Shown in pieces: positions 1-12,522 of a stretch of 64,000 nt of DNA. The notes under the pieces are model-generated. The model was not told the origin of the DNA. It saw nothing but the letters and a program-made list of their open reading frames with translations, and made no database searches. Position 1 is the first letter of the stretch. Each line of letters opens with the position of its first letter. The DNA lies in assembly GCA_036583965.1 (NCBI GenBank), contig JAZBQD010000030.1, positions 109,504,162 to 109,568,161 of the forward strand, given 5' to 3'. The DNA is from Prunella strophiata. Taxonomy: Eukaryota; Chordata; Aves; Passeriformes; Prunellidae. The position numbers and the translations under genes are program-made.

Positions 1-1003
1 ATTTGCAATGATTTATTCCATATTTTATTGCACAATTTATAAAAGAGAATTGCAGCAATCGGAGCCCTTGCACTGCTACAAGAGATTAAAAGATTTTCTT
101 ATCAGACAACTCAGAATTGTGATGATTCACACCTTCATTATTTCTTGAAACACTCCAGCTTCCTCCAGAAGGTACAGCAAAGGTTTTGCATGACTACATC
201 CCTTAAACTAAACAGTGCTCGTGTCATTTTCCCACGGTGCTCAGAACAAGCTAGGGGTGAAAGAGTAACCCTTTTAAGCCAGTTAAACAACCGTCATTAT
301 TTTAAAATAAATGAAGAGGAGCCGAGTTATTTACGACTCTGTGCTCATGTTTTATGCATGCCTTACCTCGGAGACATTTGATAGCCCCCCACAACACTTT
401 GTTGGCTCTGATCTTCAACAAGTGTTTGCCAAGAAGGTCACATTGGCCTATTCACACTGAGAAAGGTGAGATTTGGAGACACGGTAAAGTAACAGGACAA
501 ATGGGAAGACACTGGAAAATTATTTCTGCTGCCAGGGTTTCCACACAAGCATAAAACCTGGGTCAGGGAGAGCCCTTTCAGGTAAAAGTGAGTGCCAGTA
601 GTTCTCACTGCCAGGTTAAATCAAGGATACGCCCAGCCTTGCTGTGCAGGGAGGACAGCCAGAAGAATGAGCTACTTGCAAGGAATTTCTTGAAATCAGC
701 AAAGAGGAACCACCATACTCACAGAGAGTTCTGTGGGATTCCCCAGCCAACCATTAGCACAGACCAGACTGGCCTTCAGGGTCTGCAAAAAAGATGGAAA
801 CTCAGAGACTAAGCCCCTGAAACTGTGAGGGGGTGGTCCAGGGGAGACCTTTCTGTTTTGCAAACAGGTTTCTGGAGAACAAGAAACCTGGGCAGCTGTG
901 CTTGAGAACCCAAATGTCTTGTTCTTCACAATTACCCTACAGCATCCTCAGGTGAAATTATATTTTGGTTCTGTAGCAGGTAGATACCCTCTCCAGATGT
1001 GGT

Positions 1004-1032
1004 TTTTACCAGGAACATCAGTCCTGGTAAAA
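1004..1032. repeat. Perfect 11-bp inverted repeat (hairpin)
   Basis: TTTTACCAGGA at 1004-1014 is exactly complementary to TCCTGGTAAAA at 1022-1032, with a 7-nt spacer (1015-1021). There is no T-run after it and no flanking gene, so no terminator role is claimed. It may be a relic of a transposon end or chance. Confidence 0.75.
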
Positions 1033-1549
1033 CCAGGGGAGGGTACCCATTACCTTGCAAGGAATGATGAGGGACTGTGTTACAAGTCCTGACTTAAGGA
1101 CTTTGTGTCTTAACCCCACATTTCCCCCATTATTAACCTCAAACATGCCCCCAAAGTCAAGGAGCACCTCTTTTCTTTTATGATCTCTCCCACAAAACAA
1201 TACTGAGCAGAATTTCTGTTGGACAGTGGCAGTCACACTGGGGATGTCCAGCCTGATGCCCAGACTCAGGGCTGACATGCTTTCTCCTGCTCATAGCCCT
1301 GCAGCAGGAAGGGTGAAAGGTCTCCCTATGCCCTACAACACACAGACATGCTCTGTTCAGGAGGCTGCAGCTCTGTTTTGAACACAAAATGTGCCCAACT
1401 ACACATAAATTGGTGTCTGTTGGTATTTCTGTTGTAATTTCATTGATTTGTGTGGTTTATGGAGACTTGGAGTGAAGCAAAACAAAACCACACCTCTGTA
1501 TCACCTTCTACCCCCCAAAAAAGTGGGAACCCTCCAAAAAAGTGACTCT

Positions 1550-1609
1550 CAGTGACTTCCCAAACTCCATTTAAAGTTTCAGTGACTTTCAAAACTCCAT
1601 TTAAAGTTT
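1550..1609. repeat. 30-bp tandem duplication, two copies
   Basis: Copy 1 (1550-1579) and copy 2 (1580-1609) both begin CAGTGACTT and end CTCCATTTAAAGTTT. They differ at only two or three bases in the middle. This is a recent local duplication with no coding content. Confidence 0.85.
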
Positions 1610-4038
1610 CTTTTTAACTGTGAGTTTCATGGCTGAGATATTTAATAGAATGTGACCCCCCCCTAGCTCATTTAGCTTTGTAGACAGTGTATTGTGCTTG
1701 AGTCTCTCATCCATTCATGCACTTGTATTACCTCATAAAGGTATTTTTCAGAAATAAAACATGAATAGGGAGATTTTTTTTCCCTCAACCTTAGCGATTA
1801 GCTGGAGATTAGAATTCAATTGAACAGTTTAGTTAAATATGGGTTTGTGTGTGTTGATATGGCTCCCCATTGTCACTGCAGGTATGAGAGGTTTGGCAGT
1901 TTCCCAGCTTGGCTCTCCAGTGGGGGTTCATAGCAGTGCAAAAAGCAGTGTCCCACCTTTCAGTAAAATAAATTAAATGCTTCTCAGAAAATGCTTATTG
2001 AAATCTTGCCAGTTTTAAGAAAGAGACATTTGCATGAAATTTATTGTTTGTTCCAAAGCTTTACCTTTTTTTTTTTTTTTTTGGACAGAAATGTCTGGTT
2101 TTACTTGATTATATATATACATATATAGTTGGGGTTTGTTCCCCCTCCAAGCTAGCTCCGAGGAAACAATATTAGAAGAAGAAATAATTAGGGAAGCCAA
2201 CAGTCAGCTGCTTTCTCTGAAGAATATTGGGCAGATGACAAACCCACTACAACATTTGGCACACTATTTATGGGCAGGAAATTTTAACAGAGAAATGAGA
2301 AATGACACTCTGCAAATCATGCTGAAGTTCTATGAAAGTTTTTTCCTGCTAAAACTGAAGGACCATAATGACAGACAGACAAAAATGAACTTCTGTGCTT
2401 TCTCCTTGTCATGATGGTAACTCATAGTTTTCTTAGTGTGAGATACCTCTTTTTTTCTGAGCAGTGACAACATTTATAAATGGTACTCTAAATGAGAAAG
2501 AGCTTTGGGATAATCTGTTCCAGGTTAGGCTATCATTACCAATAAAATACCTCTGATTTGCACAAAACATGTAATTTGAGAGGGTTTTTTCCCCTGCTGA
2601 TGTAACTACTTTGCTCTTTTAATTCTCAAAACCACAAAAAAATGCTCTCAGAAATATTCCCAGCTGCTCAGGTCATGCTCAGCTGTGCTGATACCAGTTT
2701 ACAGAGAACACATTTAGCACATTAAGTCTTGATTACATGGCAAAATTGGAGAGTCAAACAAACATCTCCTCGTGCATTAGGAAACTGCACAGCTACAGTA
2801 AGTCCTGAGGCATGACAGTGGAAGTTCCACTTGCTAAACACATAAAGTAGAGACAAAAAAACCCTCAAATTTCTCTCTGTGTCCCCCACTGAGTAACCAG
2901 CACTTGGTGCAGATGGGTGGTGCAGTCACTGCAGCTGAGGGATGGCACTGTGACACTTCTCCATCCTCTGCCACAGCTCTGCTCTGCCTCTGGAAGTCTG
3001 ACCTTGAGCTCAGGAAAGCAGGAGCAGAAAAGACTTCTCCATTTCATTAATCCCAGCCCAGACTCTGAAGGAATGTGATGAAGGAAATGCAGAGCACCTA
3101 CAGAGCTCTGTGTTTCCCAAAGATAGGGATCACAGCTGGGGTCCTGTTACAGGCTCTGCACCAAGAGATCCTTCCTGCCAACATCTAGCCATGGCAAGGA
3201 AGAGCAGTGATGCAGGCTCAGCTCTGTGTGCCACCAGAAACCTGACTTCACACTCTTGTCTCCTCTATGACCTGACTAACCTAGCAAGTGACAGCCTTGT
3301 TATAAATATCCAAGAATCATGAGGTGGTCACTTTCCCACTGTCACAGCTAATTAACTTCTAGGAATAACTATGGGAACTATTTCATTTCACCATCCCAAA
3401 CATGGGCTTGGAGTGAATGTGTGTATCTGACTGAACTGGCTTAGAAAAAACACCACTCTGTTAAACATCAGAGCAGGTATAAAATACTGTGGGTATGGGC
3501 CATGTATTCAAGGCTCTGTGATTTGCTAGAAGCAGCACCAAGATTTAAAACACAATTTTCAATCACTTCCATCACCATTGTCAATCTCTTGCACATGGCA
3601 GTACTTGTGATATCAAAGAGTTCATCTATGCAAAAGCCTCAAAATGTGACTGTGTTCCTAAAAAAAAAAAAAACCAAAAGGGTATATAAACTGTCATTTC
3701 AGTTTAGAAAAATCCAGGCATAACCTCATAATTAGGAACAGTTAAATTGCCTACTCTTTAGTCAACGGCACAAGGAGAAATTTATTTTGTTTAATAAACT
3801 GCTCTTAATGATTACTGTTTGTTTGCTTCCTAAATCTCAGAGTAATCATGTACTGCAAGTGGAAAATGCTGGTGAGGAGGTTTGTCTCTTGAGCTTAAAT
3901 GACAAAAAAATCTCTTCAGTTTTCCAGTTTGAGGGAAGTTTTTCTCCATAGCCCCTCACCATTGATCTGTGAGCCCCCTGCCAGCTCCTGGTCAAAAAGG
4001 GGGACCTTGACTTATGGGCATGGAGGGCTGCCAAGAAC

Positions 4039-4614
4039 ATGAAACCAGCACCTATATCTCAGGGACACCAGAAAGCTGTAAACTGGCTGGATACAGAGCA
4101 GCAATTGTTTTATAATAATTGTCCACCATACCTGCATCCTGTTCCTGTTCCAGGAGTTTACAATGGATCAATGTACCCAAAGCGTTTGTACCCAGATGAA
4201 CCTGGGGCAACCCAGTTCAAAAAGCTTTTCTTCCCCTCATCTGGGATGGCCAAAAAAAAAAAAAAAAAAAAAAAAAAAGGAATTTGTTCTCCCTTCAAAG
4301 AGGGATTACAAAAAAAAGCAATCATCTCTTTCCTGTTCTGCCCACGTGCTGGAGCACAGAAAGGACAGCACAGGTGTGAGTGGCAGGAGGGAGGCCACAG
4401 CATTCATGATCTCCCTTTTGCAGAAGATTTTGGAGCTGCAGGGTGGCTTTCCAGACAGCTTTCCAGGAACTGCCAGCTGGAATGCCAATGCAGAGAAGCC
4501 ATGCTTTGCATAGAGACATATGTGCTCTCACACACAGACATAAAGCCTCTGAACTCACTGCAGGAAAGGTTTTACCCCAACAGCAAGAGAAGTAAGGTGT
4601 GGAAATTACCTTAA
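4039..4614 (+). other. Unrecognised 191-codon ORF interrupted by an A-run; probably not a gene
   Basis: This is one of the longest non-repeat open frames in the window. It starts at an ATG at 4039. The first 70 codons read as an ordinary-looking mix with a Pro/Tyr-rich stretch (YLHPVPVPGVYNGSMYPKRL). The frame then passes through a 27-A run (4252-4278) that contributes nine Lys codons, and continues into a Ser/Cys/Gln-rich tail. I recognise no domain, signal peptide or membrane segment. No splice sites or promoter mark its ends, and other frames overlap it on both strands. Chance is the simplest explanation. An alternative is a retroposed fragment whose A-tail is the 27-A run, but avian CR1 rarely makes such copies. 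Confidence 0.15.
4252..4278. repeat. Poly(A) run, 27 bp
   Basis: An uninterrupted run of 27 adenines preceded by GGGATGGCC and followed by GGAATTTG. It is the longest homopolymer in the window. No target duplication flanking a possible retrocopy was identified. Confidence 0.9.
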
Positions 4615-7600
4615 TGTAAAATCCATGTGAAGATCAGCCCCTTCGATTTTACCACGGTAGCAAGGTGATCCCACTCACAGCTGGGACAAATGCTATTGCT
4701 TCCACTTCACTATCTGGTGGCAAAAAGCTATTTTAAATTCATAGACAGAAAAAAATGACAGAGCTGAGAGGCTGAAGTTAGAGTGAGCCAAGAGTAGGAA
4801 GTGCTGCACATTGTATCCTAGAAACAGCTTTCTGTTCCTCAGTCCTTTTCAGTTATTCATTGGAGAAGGGAGGTTGGAAGAAGTGGTGCAGCTAAAGTAG
4901 ATATCAGCTGAATTTTTGCCAAGTGGTCATTAATCCCTAAAATTTCAATCTTATTTTCATTAAAATTTAACAGCAAAGACATGCCCCGAGACATGCCTAC
5001 AGAAACACAGCTGAGTTTGAGCTTCAGGAATGTGTTTATGTGTGCATGGGTGGGAAAAAACAATAGCTGGATGGAACAGCCTGAGACAATCCCTCACCTA
5101 TAGTACAAGAGCATGTCATTATATCATGTGCTTTTTATCTGTAGTTTACACCAAGAAAACACATGTGTGAAAGACTGAGTGCATTATGATTCAGGAAGCA
5201 TCTCTTCATCCAGATGAAGATGAGGATGGTTTTCTCCAAAGGAAAAAAAAATGGATTTTTTTCCTCATTGTGGAATAGAACCTCATCATGATTTAATGGT
5301 CCTATGAGAAAGAGTGCTTTGCCTTTGAGAGTCAAACAAAGCTGAGTGAAAATCCAGAAGATTTAAAAGTAACCTTGGAATGATATGCAGATGCTGGATA
5401 AGATGTAGACATGCCTGAAAAAATATCCAGCCCCTCCTTATAAATACTCTACTTTCCAAAACATATATCAAGCTTAAAATTGAGCAAAATTTCTGCATTT
5501 CCTTAGTGAAATCTAAAGTGACAAGGAGTTCACCTGTTTTCTCTCCCCTTTGGAAGCAAGTCAAGATTGCTTTGATGAGAGGAGCTAGCATGTTTTGCAA
5601 GTTTATATCATATGCAGTGGGGAGCCAGTGATTAAAAAGGCATCATTCTTTTGGGGTTTAGCTTTATCCAAGGCTGAACCTTCAAACAGAGATTCCAGTA
5701 TGTAGGAGGGGAGGAAAAGCTAATTGAGGAAAAGGAGAAGAATGTAGCTTGCAAATTCAGAACTATTCCATCAAAGATAACTAGATCATCTTTTTCATAG
5801 CAGGAATTAGAAGTGACAGATGGTCTTGCTGCTGAACCAAAGGTGTAGAAGTCCTGAGATTCAATCTGTATTTCTGGCTCTGAAACAGATTTCCTGTGCA
5901 AGATAGAGTAAAAAAAGCAGCATTTCAGTAATGGCCAGTTTCTGCAGACTTCATCTGAAACAGATATAAACCCTGATTTTTAGAAGAGTGGTCTGCAAGC
6001 TCCAGTTTACTTCCAGTGGGAGGGACAATGAAAAGGCACTGTGGAAAAGACAGCTTCTTTCTCACAGATTGGATTTAAAAAAAAAAAAAGCTGAAAATTT
6101 AAAAATGCAAAAGCGGTGCCAAATCTTGAAAACTCTGACCAGCAGTGTTTCTGAGTGGTGGGTTTACATCTGTGAAATAGAGATATTTATCCCCTTTCAA
6201 AATTCCTGTGCATCCACAGGAAAATATGACCTCAGACAAGAGAAACAGAGCAGAGGTAACACCAATGACAATACCTACAGGTAAGGCACCTTTTACATTT
6301 TCAATTACATAACCCTGCCTTCAATTAAGCCTCATCAACTTTGTTCACATGAACTGAAATTGCCTATTATGGTGCTGAATTGCATTAAGCATTGAATTTG
6401 AATTTTATTTCTGTATGCAGATATATTTTTAGTTGGCTTGTGCTTTTCACTCGTTTCTGAAAATGGTAAATTGACTTCACTTTTTCTCTAACATTAAAAT
6501 AAATGCCACCATAGAACTAGAACTCTCCAGCAACTCCATTGCTTTTGACCAGAAATTAAAATTTAGCAAAAACATGGATGAAAACAGTGCTGATATTTGC
6601 AGCCTCTGTAAAAATCTGCTCAGGTTGTGCTGTACAAGACTCAGAGGTCCCAAAATACTCACACACAGTCACAGCTGATGGGGCTGAGCAGGACATCCCT
6701 GCCCTGACATCTTCCAACAAGCTGAGGATGCTGCAGCACCAAGCAGAGGAGGTGAAAGTGATTTCTGGTGCACTCTGGATGCTCCCATCCTGGTGCTTCA
6801 GCGAGGGGGAGGAGGAGAACTCCAGCTGACATGGAAAAGGAGCTTGGGAGAGGACAGGAAGAGAGGGGATGAGGGGGAGCAGCTCAAACTGCAGAGCAGA
6901 GGAATGGAAACCTCCAGTGAGGACAAAAGGTCTCTACAGAGAAGGCAGCAACTGGTAGAAGAAAAGGTGCAAAAATGAGTCAGCTGAGGAAAGATGGCAG
7001 TGGGAAGAAAGTAAAAAACTAAACTGCAACCTGCACTTCTCTGTCATCATCATGAATCACAAAAAAAACCTCCGTCGAGTTCCCAAATAACCTCCTGGCT
7101 GATCAGCCTGTTACCCTAATTGGTAAAGATCTCTACTTGGCATCTAAATTCTAAAACAGTTAAGGGAGCACAAAAGCATAAATTTAGCTCCAGATGATGG
7201 ATTGCATTTTATGATTTTGCCGCATTTTAAAACTGAGCATTTTTTGGGAAAAGAAAAGGTTGTGAAATCAAGTTCTGTAAGAATTTAGTGTATGCTAGGA
7301 TTAGAGGTTCTTGTGCAGATTCAATCTGACATATCAAATGTGTATTTTGACACTGTCTTCATTCTTTAGGTATCTGAAAGTTACATGATCTCACATTATC
7401 ATTTATACTGATTTTTTTTCCCTTCCTAGTTCATATGTTTTTTCTGTATTTTCAATGTGAAGACTTTACACAAATGGCATGTGAAATTCCTAAGACATAT
7501 TTGGCGAAAATTAGCTTCAACTGCTGGATCCCTTCTCTTCCACCTTCAAAAAACTTCCATGCACCTTCACATGTTTGCTGAATTCCACAGCAAAAATAAA

Positions 7601-9870
7601 AACCCAGAAGAAAATTCCCCTTTTTTATTTTTGCATAAATAATTTAAAAAATCATTCTATCTGTGCAATTTTTTGGAAACAATGCTCTTTGTAAAACAAG
7701 TCAAAAATTACATGATAAATAAATGGAAAATAAAAGTACAGTCTCCTGCCTCCTGATGATACTTTGCTATATTGTCAGGGAGAAGCTGAGCGTTTGCTGC
7801 CCTCAAGTGGTGTCCTATTTTTTCTTCCTATAGGTATTTACAATGATGCTTCATCCCTTTTTAAGCTTAAGTTCAGACCTGGGGGGTTTTTTAAAGAAAA
7901 TGGAAAGCTTGGGGCAAACAGAATTCAGCTTTGACTCACAAAACATGTGTTTTAAAATGCATAATTTTTTTCCTCTTTAAATATTAGAGAAATCTTTGGC
8001 CTTGTTTTGGATATTCTTCATCTCTGCTCTACTGCATTGTAGAAAAGGATGCTGACATAACCATACAAAATGTGGATTCCAAAAGACCTAAATGTTGTTG
8101 ATCATTCTTTTGTGGCTTTGAGATTTGGGCTATGCAAAACAAACTGAAAAATACAGTCTGAGAAAAATGTTATTGCTTAAAAAGGTATTTGTAATGGGGG
8201 AAAATTGAGTTTGTCACATCTTTATTGAAGATCATGTTGAATTACTGACAATGGGCTAAAAATGAGTCAGGGAAAATGGGACTCCTATCACACTTCAGAA
8301 GTGGATTATAACTGACTCAGGAGCTAATTCAGCTGCAGCTCAGACAGCTGGGTCAGATTCTAACTCAGCTGAAATGAGCAATAAGAATTGTGTCTTCACA
8401 CAAGAGAAAATACCCTCTTTCCAAATATACTCCAAACAGAAACCTTCTGTAAAAACACACCTGCCTTGTTGACAATCTTCACCTACATTTCCAAACCAGC
8501 ACCAATTCCTATTGACTGCAGAGAGTTCAAGAGCTCCCAGGGCTGGAGCTTGTTTTATTCACACTCTGAGCCCAGGAGCACCAAGGAAGTGCAGAACTGC
8601 CCCATCCATCAGGCTATCAATGAGTGTCATCAGAGCATCCAGGGGCAGTGTGTGCCAGGTCCCAGGGTGGTGTTTCAGACAGGCACAAAGCAAACAGATG
8701 GTGCCTCAAGGATAATACACACTCTTGGTTACAAGGAAATGCAACAATCAAACATAATGCAAAAACTGGGGAATAGGACTGGGACAAAAGGAGTGAGGAG
8801 AGCAAGTTCCACATGGTTCTCCATGTCTTTATGCAATAAAAAACATCTGCATATTAACATGAAATAACAGCTCTGGATGCATTTATGTTTTCCTCCCTCT
8901 CCAATTTTGTCCTAATGTCCCCATCCTTCTGACATATGTTGCAATCCTATTGTGAAACCAGTAATTTTCTGAAATGTCTGAAAAATAGCAGGTGGGCATG
9001 ACACGAAAAGGCTAAGCACCATCATTTTGGACAGGTTCCAAAGGAGATGTATATGGCACATACTAAAGGGAAAAAAAGGAAGGGAAAGGGGGAAAGGGTG
9101 GTAAACAAAGCAGACTTTTCTATTTCCTTCTAAGATCATACACATTTTGAACTAGGAAAGCTGCATCCTCTTGGACTGCCACCTGGACAACCCTTGCTCC
9201 TGCCCCTCAGGAGCCTGGCTGGTGCCAAGACAATGCCAGGGAGGTGTCTCTTCTGTTTTGGGAACCAGCAGGAGCTGCAGAGCCTGACACAGCCAGCACA
9301 GCACACCGAGCAAAACGATTCATTAATGTGTGACTGCTGCTGGTGCTGCAAGCTGAGAGCCTCAGCTGCCCCCTCACCTGATTTACCCCTCAAAGGCCAG
9401 AGTTCACCCTGGTGGTTGGGCTTGTCTGCTTTTTATAGAGCTCCCTTTCCTCTCAGTTTGTGAAACCATGCCATCTTTTGTACTTTTCCCCTAATCCATG
9501 CAGGAGCACACGTCCAGTCTCAGAGCACGCTTGTCTTCACAGCTGACAAAGTCAATTACACTTTGGGTTTGTTTGGCAATTTTAGCAACTGCCTCTCTTC
9601 CATTTTTTCAAAGGGGCAGTAGTGAAGCCTAGGCTTTGGTTTACACCAGGAAGAGAAGATACAGAGATCTCCTAATTCCCTGCATCCTGCCTGGATGCCA
9701 TTTCCCAAAGACTTGTTTGTCTGGGGAAGAGTGTAGCACCACAGGGCTGCAATAGAAAAGCCCACCATGTTATGTGATGGGAAAACTTTGGGGAATTTCA
9801 TGAAGCAACCTAAGTGGGAAAGCTGAAGGGTTTAACACAATGCCTATAATTCCAATCATTTTGTAAAAAC
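4615..9870. other. Non-coding block
   Basis: No recognisable genes. The 159-codon frame at 8388-8867 (+) and shorter frames show no domain and overlap others on the opposite strand. Minor structure includes a 13-A run (about 6077-6089), AT-rich stretches around 7640-7740, and one CTCF-like motif at 7797-7810 (listed separately). Confidence 0.55.
7797..7810 (-). promoter_or_regulatory. CTCF-like motif (one mismatch to the core)
   Basis: On the minus strand this reads CCACTTGAGGGCAG. The CTCF core is commonly written CCASYAGRKGGCRS, so the site differs only at the sixth base (T for A). A single weak-to-moderate motif in 64 kb can easily arise by chance. No neighbouring gene gives it context. 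Binding is not shown by sequence alone. Confidence 0.2.
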
Positions 9871-9879
9871 ATCCAAGCA

Positions 9880-10128
9880 TTTATTCTAAATAAAAGCAAA
9901 TACCTACTCTAGACCTACAAATACTACATCTTTAAACTCCAATACTTTATGTTCCTATGACAGATTTTAAGATGATGTAACTTGCCAAGTAGCATAGACC
10001 TTGTCTTCATCACACCACACCTGGTTTTCTTTACCAGCAGATTTCATGCAAATATCAAAACTATATGTATCAGGAGAAGAATCTAAAATGCCACCAGTGG
10101 AAGGATCAGCACTAGTTGAGTTCATGAG
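9880..10128 (-). other. Candidate terminal coding exon plus short 3' UTR, unrecognised
   Basis: On the minus strand a good splice acceptor (pyrimidine-rich, ending GTTTCCAG) lies at 10129-10138. It is followed in phase 0 by 53 sense codons (10128 down to 9970) and a TAA stop at 9967-9969. An AATAAA polyadenylation signal follows at 9880-9885, about 82 nt past the stop. The peptide is Ser/Asp/Thr-rich at first (STSADPSTGGILDSSPDT) and ends CDEDKVYATWQVTSS. I recognise no family. The acceptor, open frame, stop and signal are in the right order and spacing for a last exon, but the open frame runs on upstream of the acceptor and no upstream exon was identified. Chance remains likely. Confidence 0.2.
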
Positions 10129-12473
10129 CTGGAAACAAGAAAATCTATCTTCAGAGCTGCTTTCTTGCAAAAAAACCCCTCAGGATTCACAATAGTATAA
10201 GGACACTGCTCACAGAGATGTCAGGTATCACCCTACTCTATCTGAACAAAAAAAATTAATCTGCATTTAAAGAGAGTCGTTTGCTTCCCTTTAGTTACTT
10301 GAAAGGTACTTGTAAGTGAAATACAGCATTTCTAATTGTAGATGAAGGAGAAAATGGGGATTTCCTTTTGGTGATATCAATGTTAAGCACAGGACAGGAA
10401 ACAGAATACATAGGGAACACTTGACCTTCTATGGAGGAACATTTCTCCTCCTAAATCCTCCAGTTATTAATTCATGCATTGTCAATGCTGTTACCCTGAA
10501 ATTCTTCACACTGCATTGCATGGCACTCACTGCTTTGTAGTCCTGCTTCTGGTTTTGCCATCCCCCTACCATTAATTCATTCCTGTGTTGTTTCAACCCT
10601 TCTTCTGTTTTAGCAAGGAAGGAGCTACAGAAAACAGTAAGGAAGGAGACTCACTCAATTTTTTTCCTGCTATATTGTAAAACTGAAAAGCCCTAAATGG
10701 AACAGTTTGATGGAAGAAGCCAAGAAACCAGCTTGTGTGTGCTTAGATGGAGAGGAGCAGAACCTGCAGCATCTCTGCAAATAATGTCCCTGGCAAGGAG
10801 TGGAATATCATTTCAGAGACTCTGGCTCTTTTGCTATTCCTTAATAAATACATGAGAAGCACAGCACCAATGGTCAGCCAGGCAGAACACACACCAGAAC
10901 AGAATTTATGATTGAACAGGCAAACAAAGCAGCATTTACATTTCTGAGTCTACAAATCTGGTCGAGCACTGGAGCAAGAGTAACAACAACTGAAGCCCAT
11001 AAAAAAACCTATTCACAGAGAGCAGGGCAGAGAAAAGAAAGGTGGAGCTTTTGCTGTGTTGTTGGGAAGAAAAGACATAGAAGACACACACACTCTTGCC
11101 AGGAGTTAACACAAGGCCAACCATGAACTGCTGTGACTCCTGTGACAGAATAGAGGCCTTGGACTAGAAGAGCAAAATATGGGCTGCATGCTCATGCTAT
11201 GGACACAAGAACTGACACATCAACACATAACTTGGAGTTGTTAAAAGTTCCTTAATTGAAGGCACATTTGTGGCTCACTTACCCCAGCCAACAGGAGAGG
11301 TTACTGGTTTGTGGAGCAGACAGGCGAGATCCAGCCCAGGAAAAGGCATGCAGAGAGCATGAGGAGATGAACTTGCAAGGAAAAAAATCATGCTCTGAGC
11401 ACAGACCCTTAAACACAGCAAGGTGAAGGATCAGCAGCTGGCTCAGAGGGGAGGTGTTGCTGTACAAAGCACCATTGCACAAGGCAATACAAAAAGCAAG
11501 GTGAAAAATACCCTGCCCATGAGCAACAGGTACAGGGAGCCTAAATCACCTCCTCTGGTCAGAAGGGGCAGAGTCAGGCATAAAATAAGCAATCAAAAGT
11601 CTCCATGCTGGAAAGGATAGAAAGATTTAAAAGCACATAAATGGGGGAGAGTGAAAGTCCATGTTCCTCAACACATGTGCCCCAAATATCAGGCAGACAG
11701 CAGGAAAGAAAAGTCCAGAGCACCACAAAAAGCAGAAAGGTATTTAAGGTGGATAGTTCTACTTATTCCTTGTCTTCTACTAAACATAATTTTAAGTCTT
11801 ACTGTTTAATTTTGGAACACAACAGTGGTTCTGGCTAAGACACTGAATCAGGTCTATGGTTTAATTTCTTATCTTTTCTATGGTCTTGCAACATGAGGTT
11901 GGCAGATAATTTTCTTCTCCGCATCACTACTTCACCTGCTAAATTTGGCTATTCTTCAATACTTAGATAAGAGAAATTTCCTGTCATGAAAAAATGCCTG
12001 TGAGTTTTTACAGTGCCTGGTACAATGGGACCTTAACCCTAACTTATACTTCAAGGTGCTACTAAATTTGAAAATGGTCACTTACACATTTCACAATGCC
12101 TGAATGAATCCACTGCAGCAGAGGGAGCTTCACAATAATGTAGAAAAAGTGGGTCATTTTACCAAATAAACATTATTTGGAAACCAGGCAGAACCAGTCA
12201 GCTGATGTGAGAGAACACCCCAGCATGGGGACTACCATGACTACACCCTGCAGGATTGGTTTCATGGTGTGTGGACACAAATTCAGTCCCTGAATCCACA
12301 CCACTGCCTGAGCTTTGCCAGCGACTGCTGTCGTTTCATGTCGTGGTGGTTTCTCGTGACTTTCTGCATGAGTGAGACCCCAAAGTGCCTTTTGAAACAG
12401 GGAGCTTACCACTAAAAAAGAAAAATGCTTTTAAAATCTAAGTCTATTTGTAAAAATCTTGGCCCAAATTTTC

Positions 12474-12522
12474 ATATATATATATATATACATATATATT
12501 TGTGTATGTGTGTGTGTGTGTG
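12474..12522. repeat. Compound (TA)n-(TG)n microsatellite
   Basis: Alternating TA with one CA interruption covers 12474-12499 and passes into alternating TG at about 12501-12522. A 16-T run follows at 12541-12556. Such tracts are usually length-variable between individuals. Confidence 0.9.

Larger units (their letters stand above)
1..4000. other. Non-coding block, mostly unique sequence
   Basis: No open frame here has a recognisable domain, and the longest frames are under 100 codons on both strands. Visible structure is limited to a perfect hairpin (1004-1032), a two-copy 30-bp tandem duplication (1550-1609), a 17-T run (2066-2082), a short TA-rich tract (about 2110-2128) and a 15-A run (3660-3674). 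I see no promoter, CpG island or RNA gene. Confidence 0.6.

Noticed and set aside
8388..8867. 159-codon plus-strand frame
   Set aside because: No motif or signal peptide, and overlapping frames on both strands. Amino-acid content looks random.
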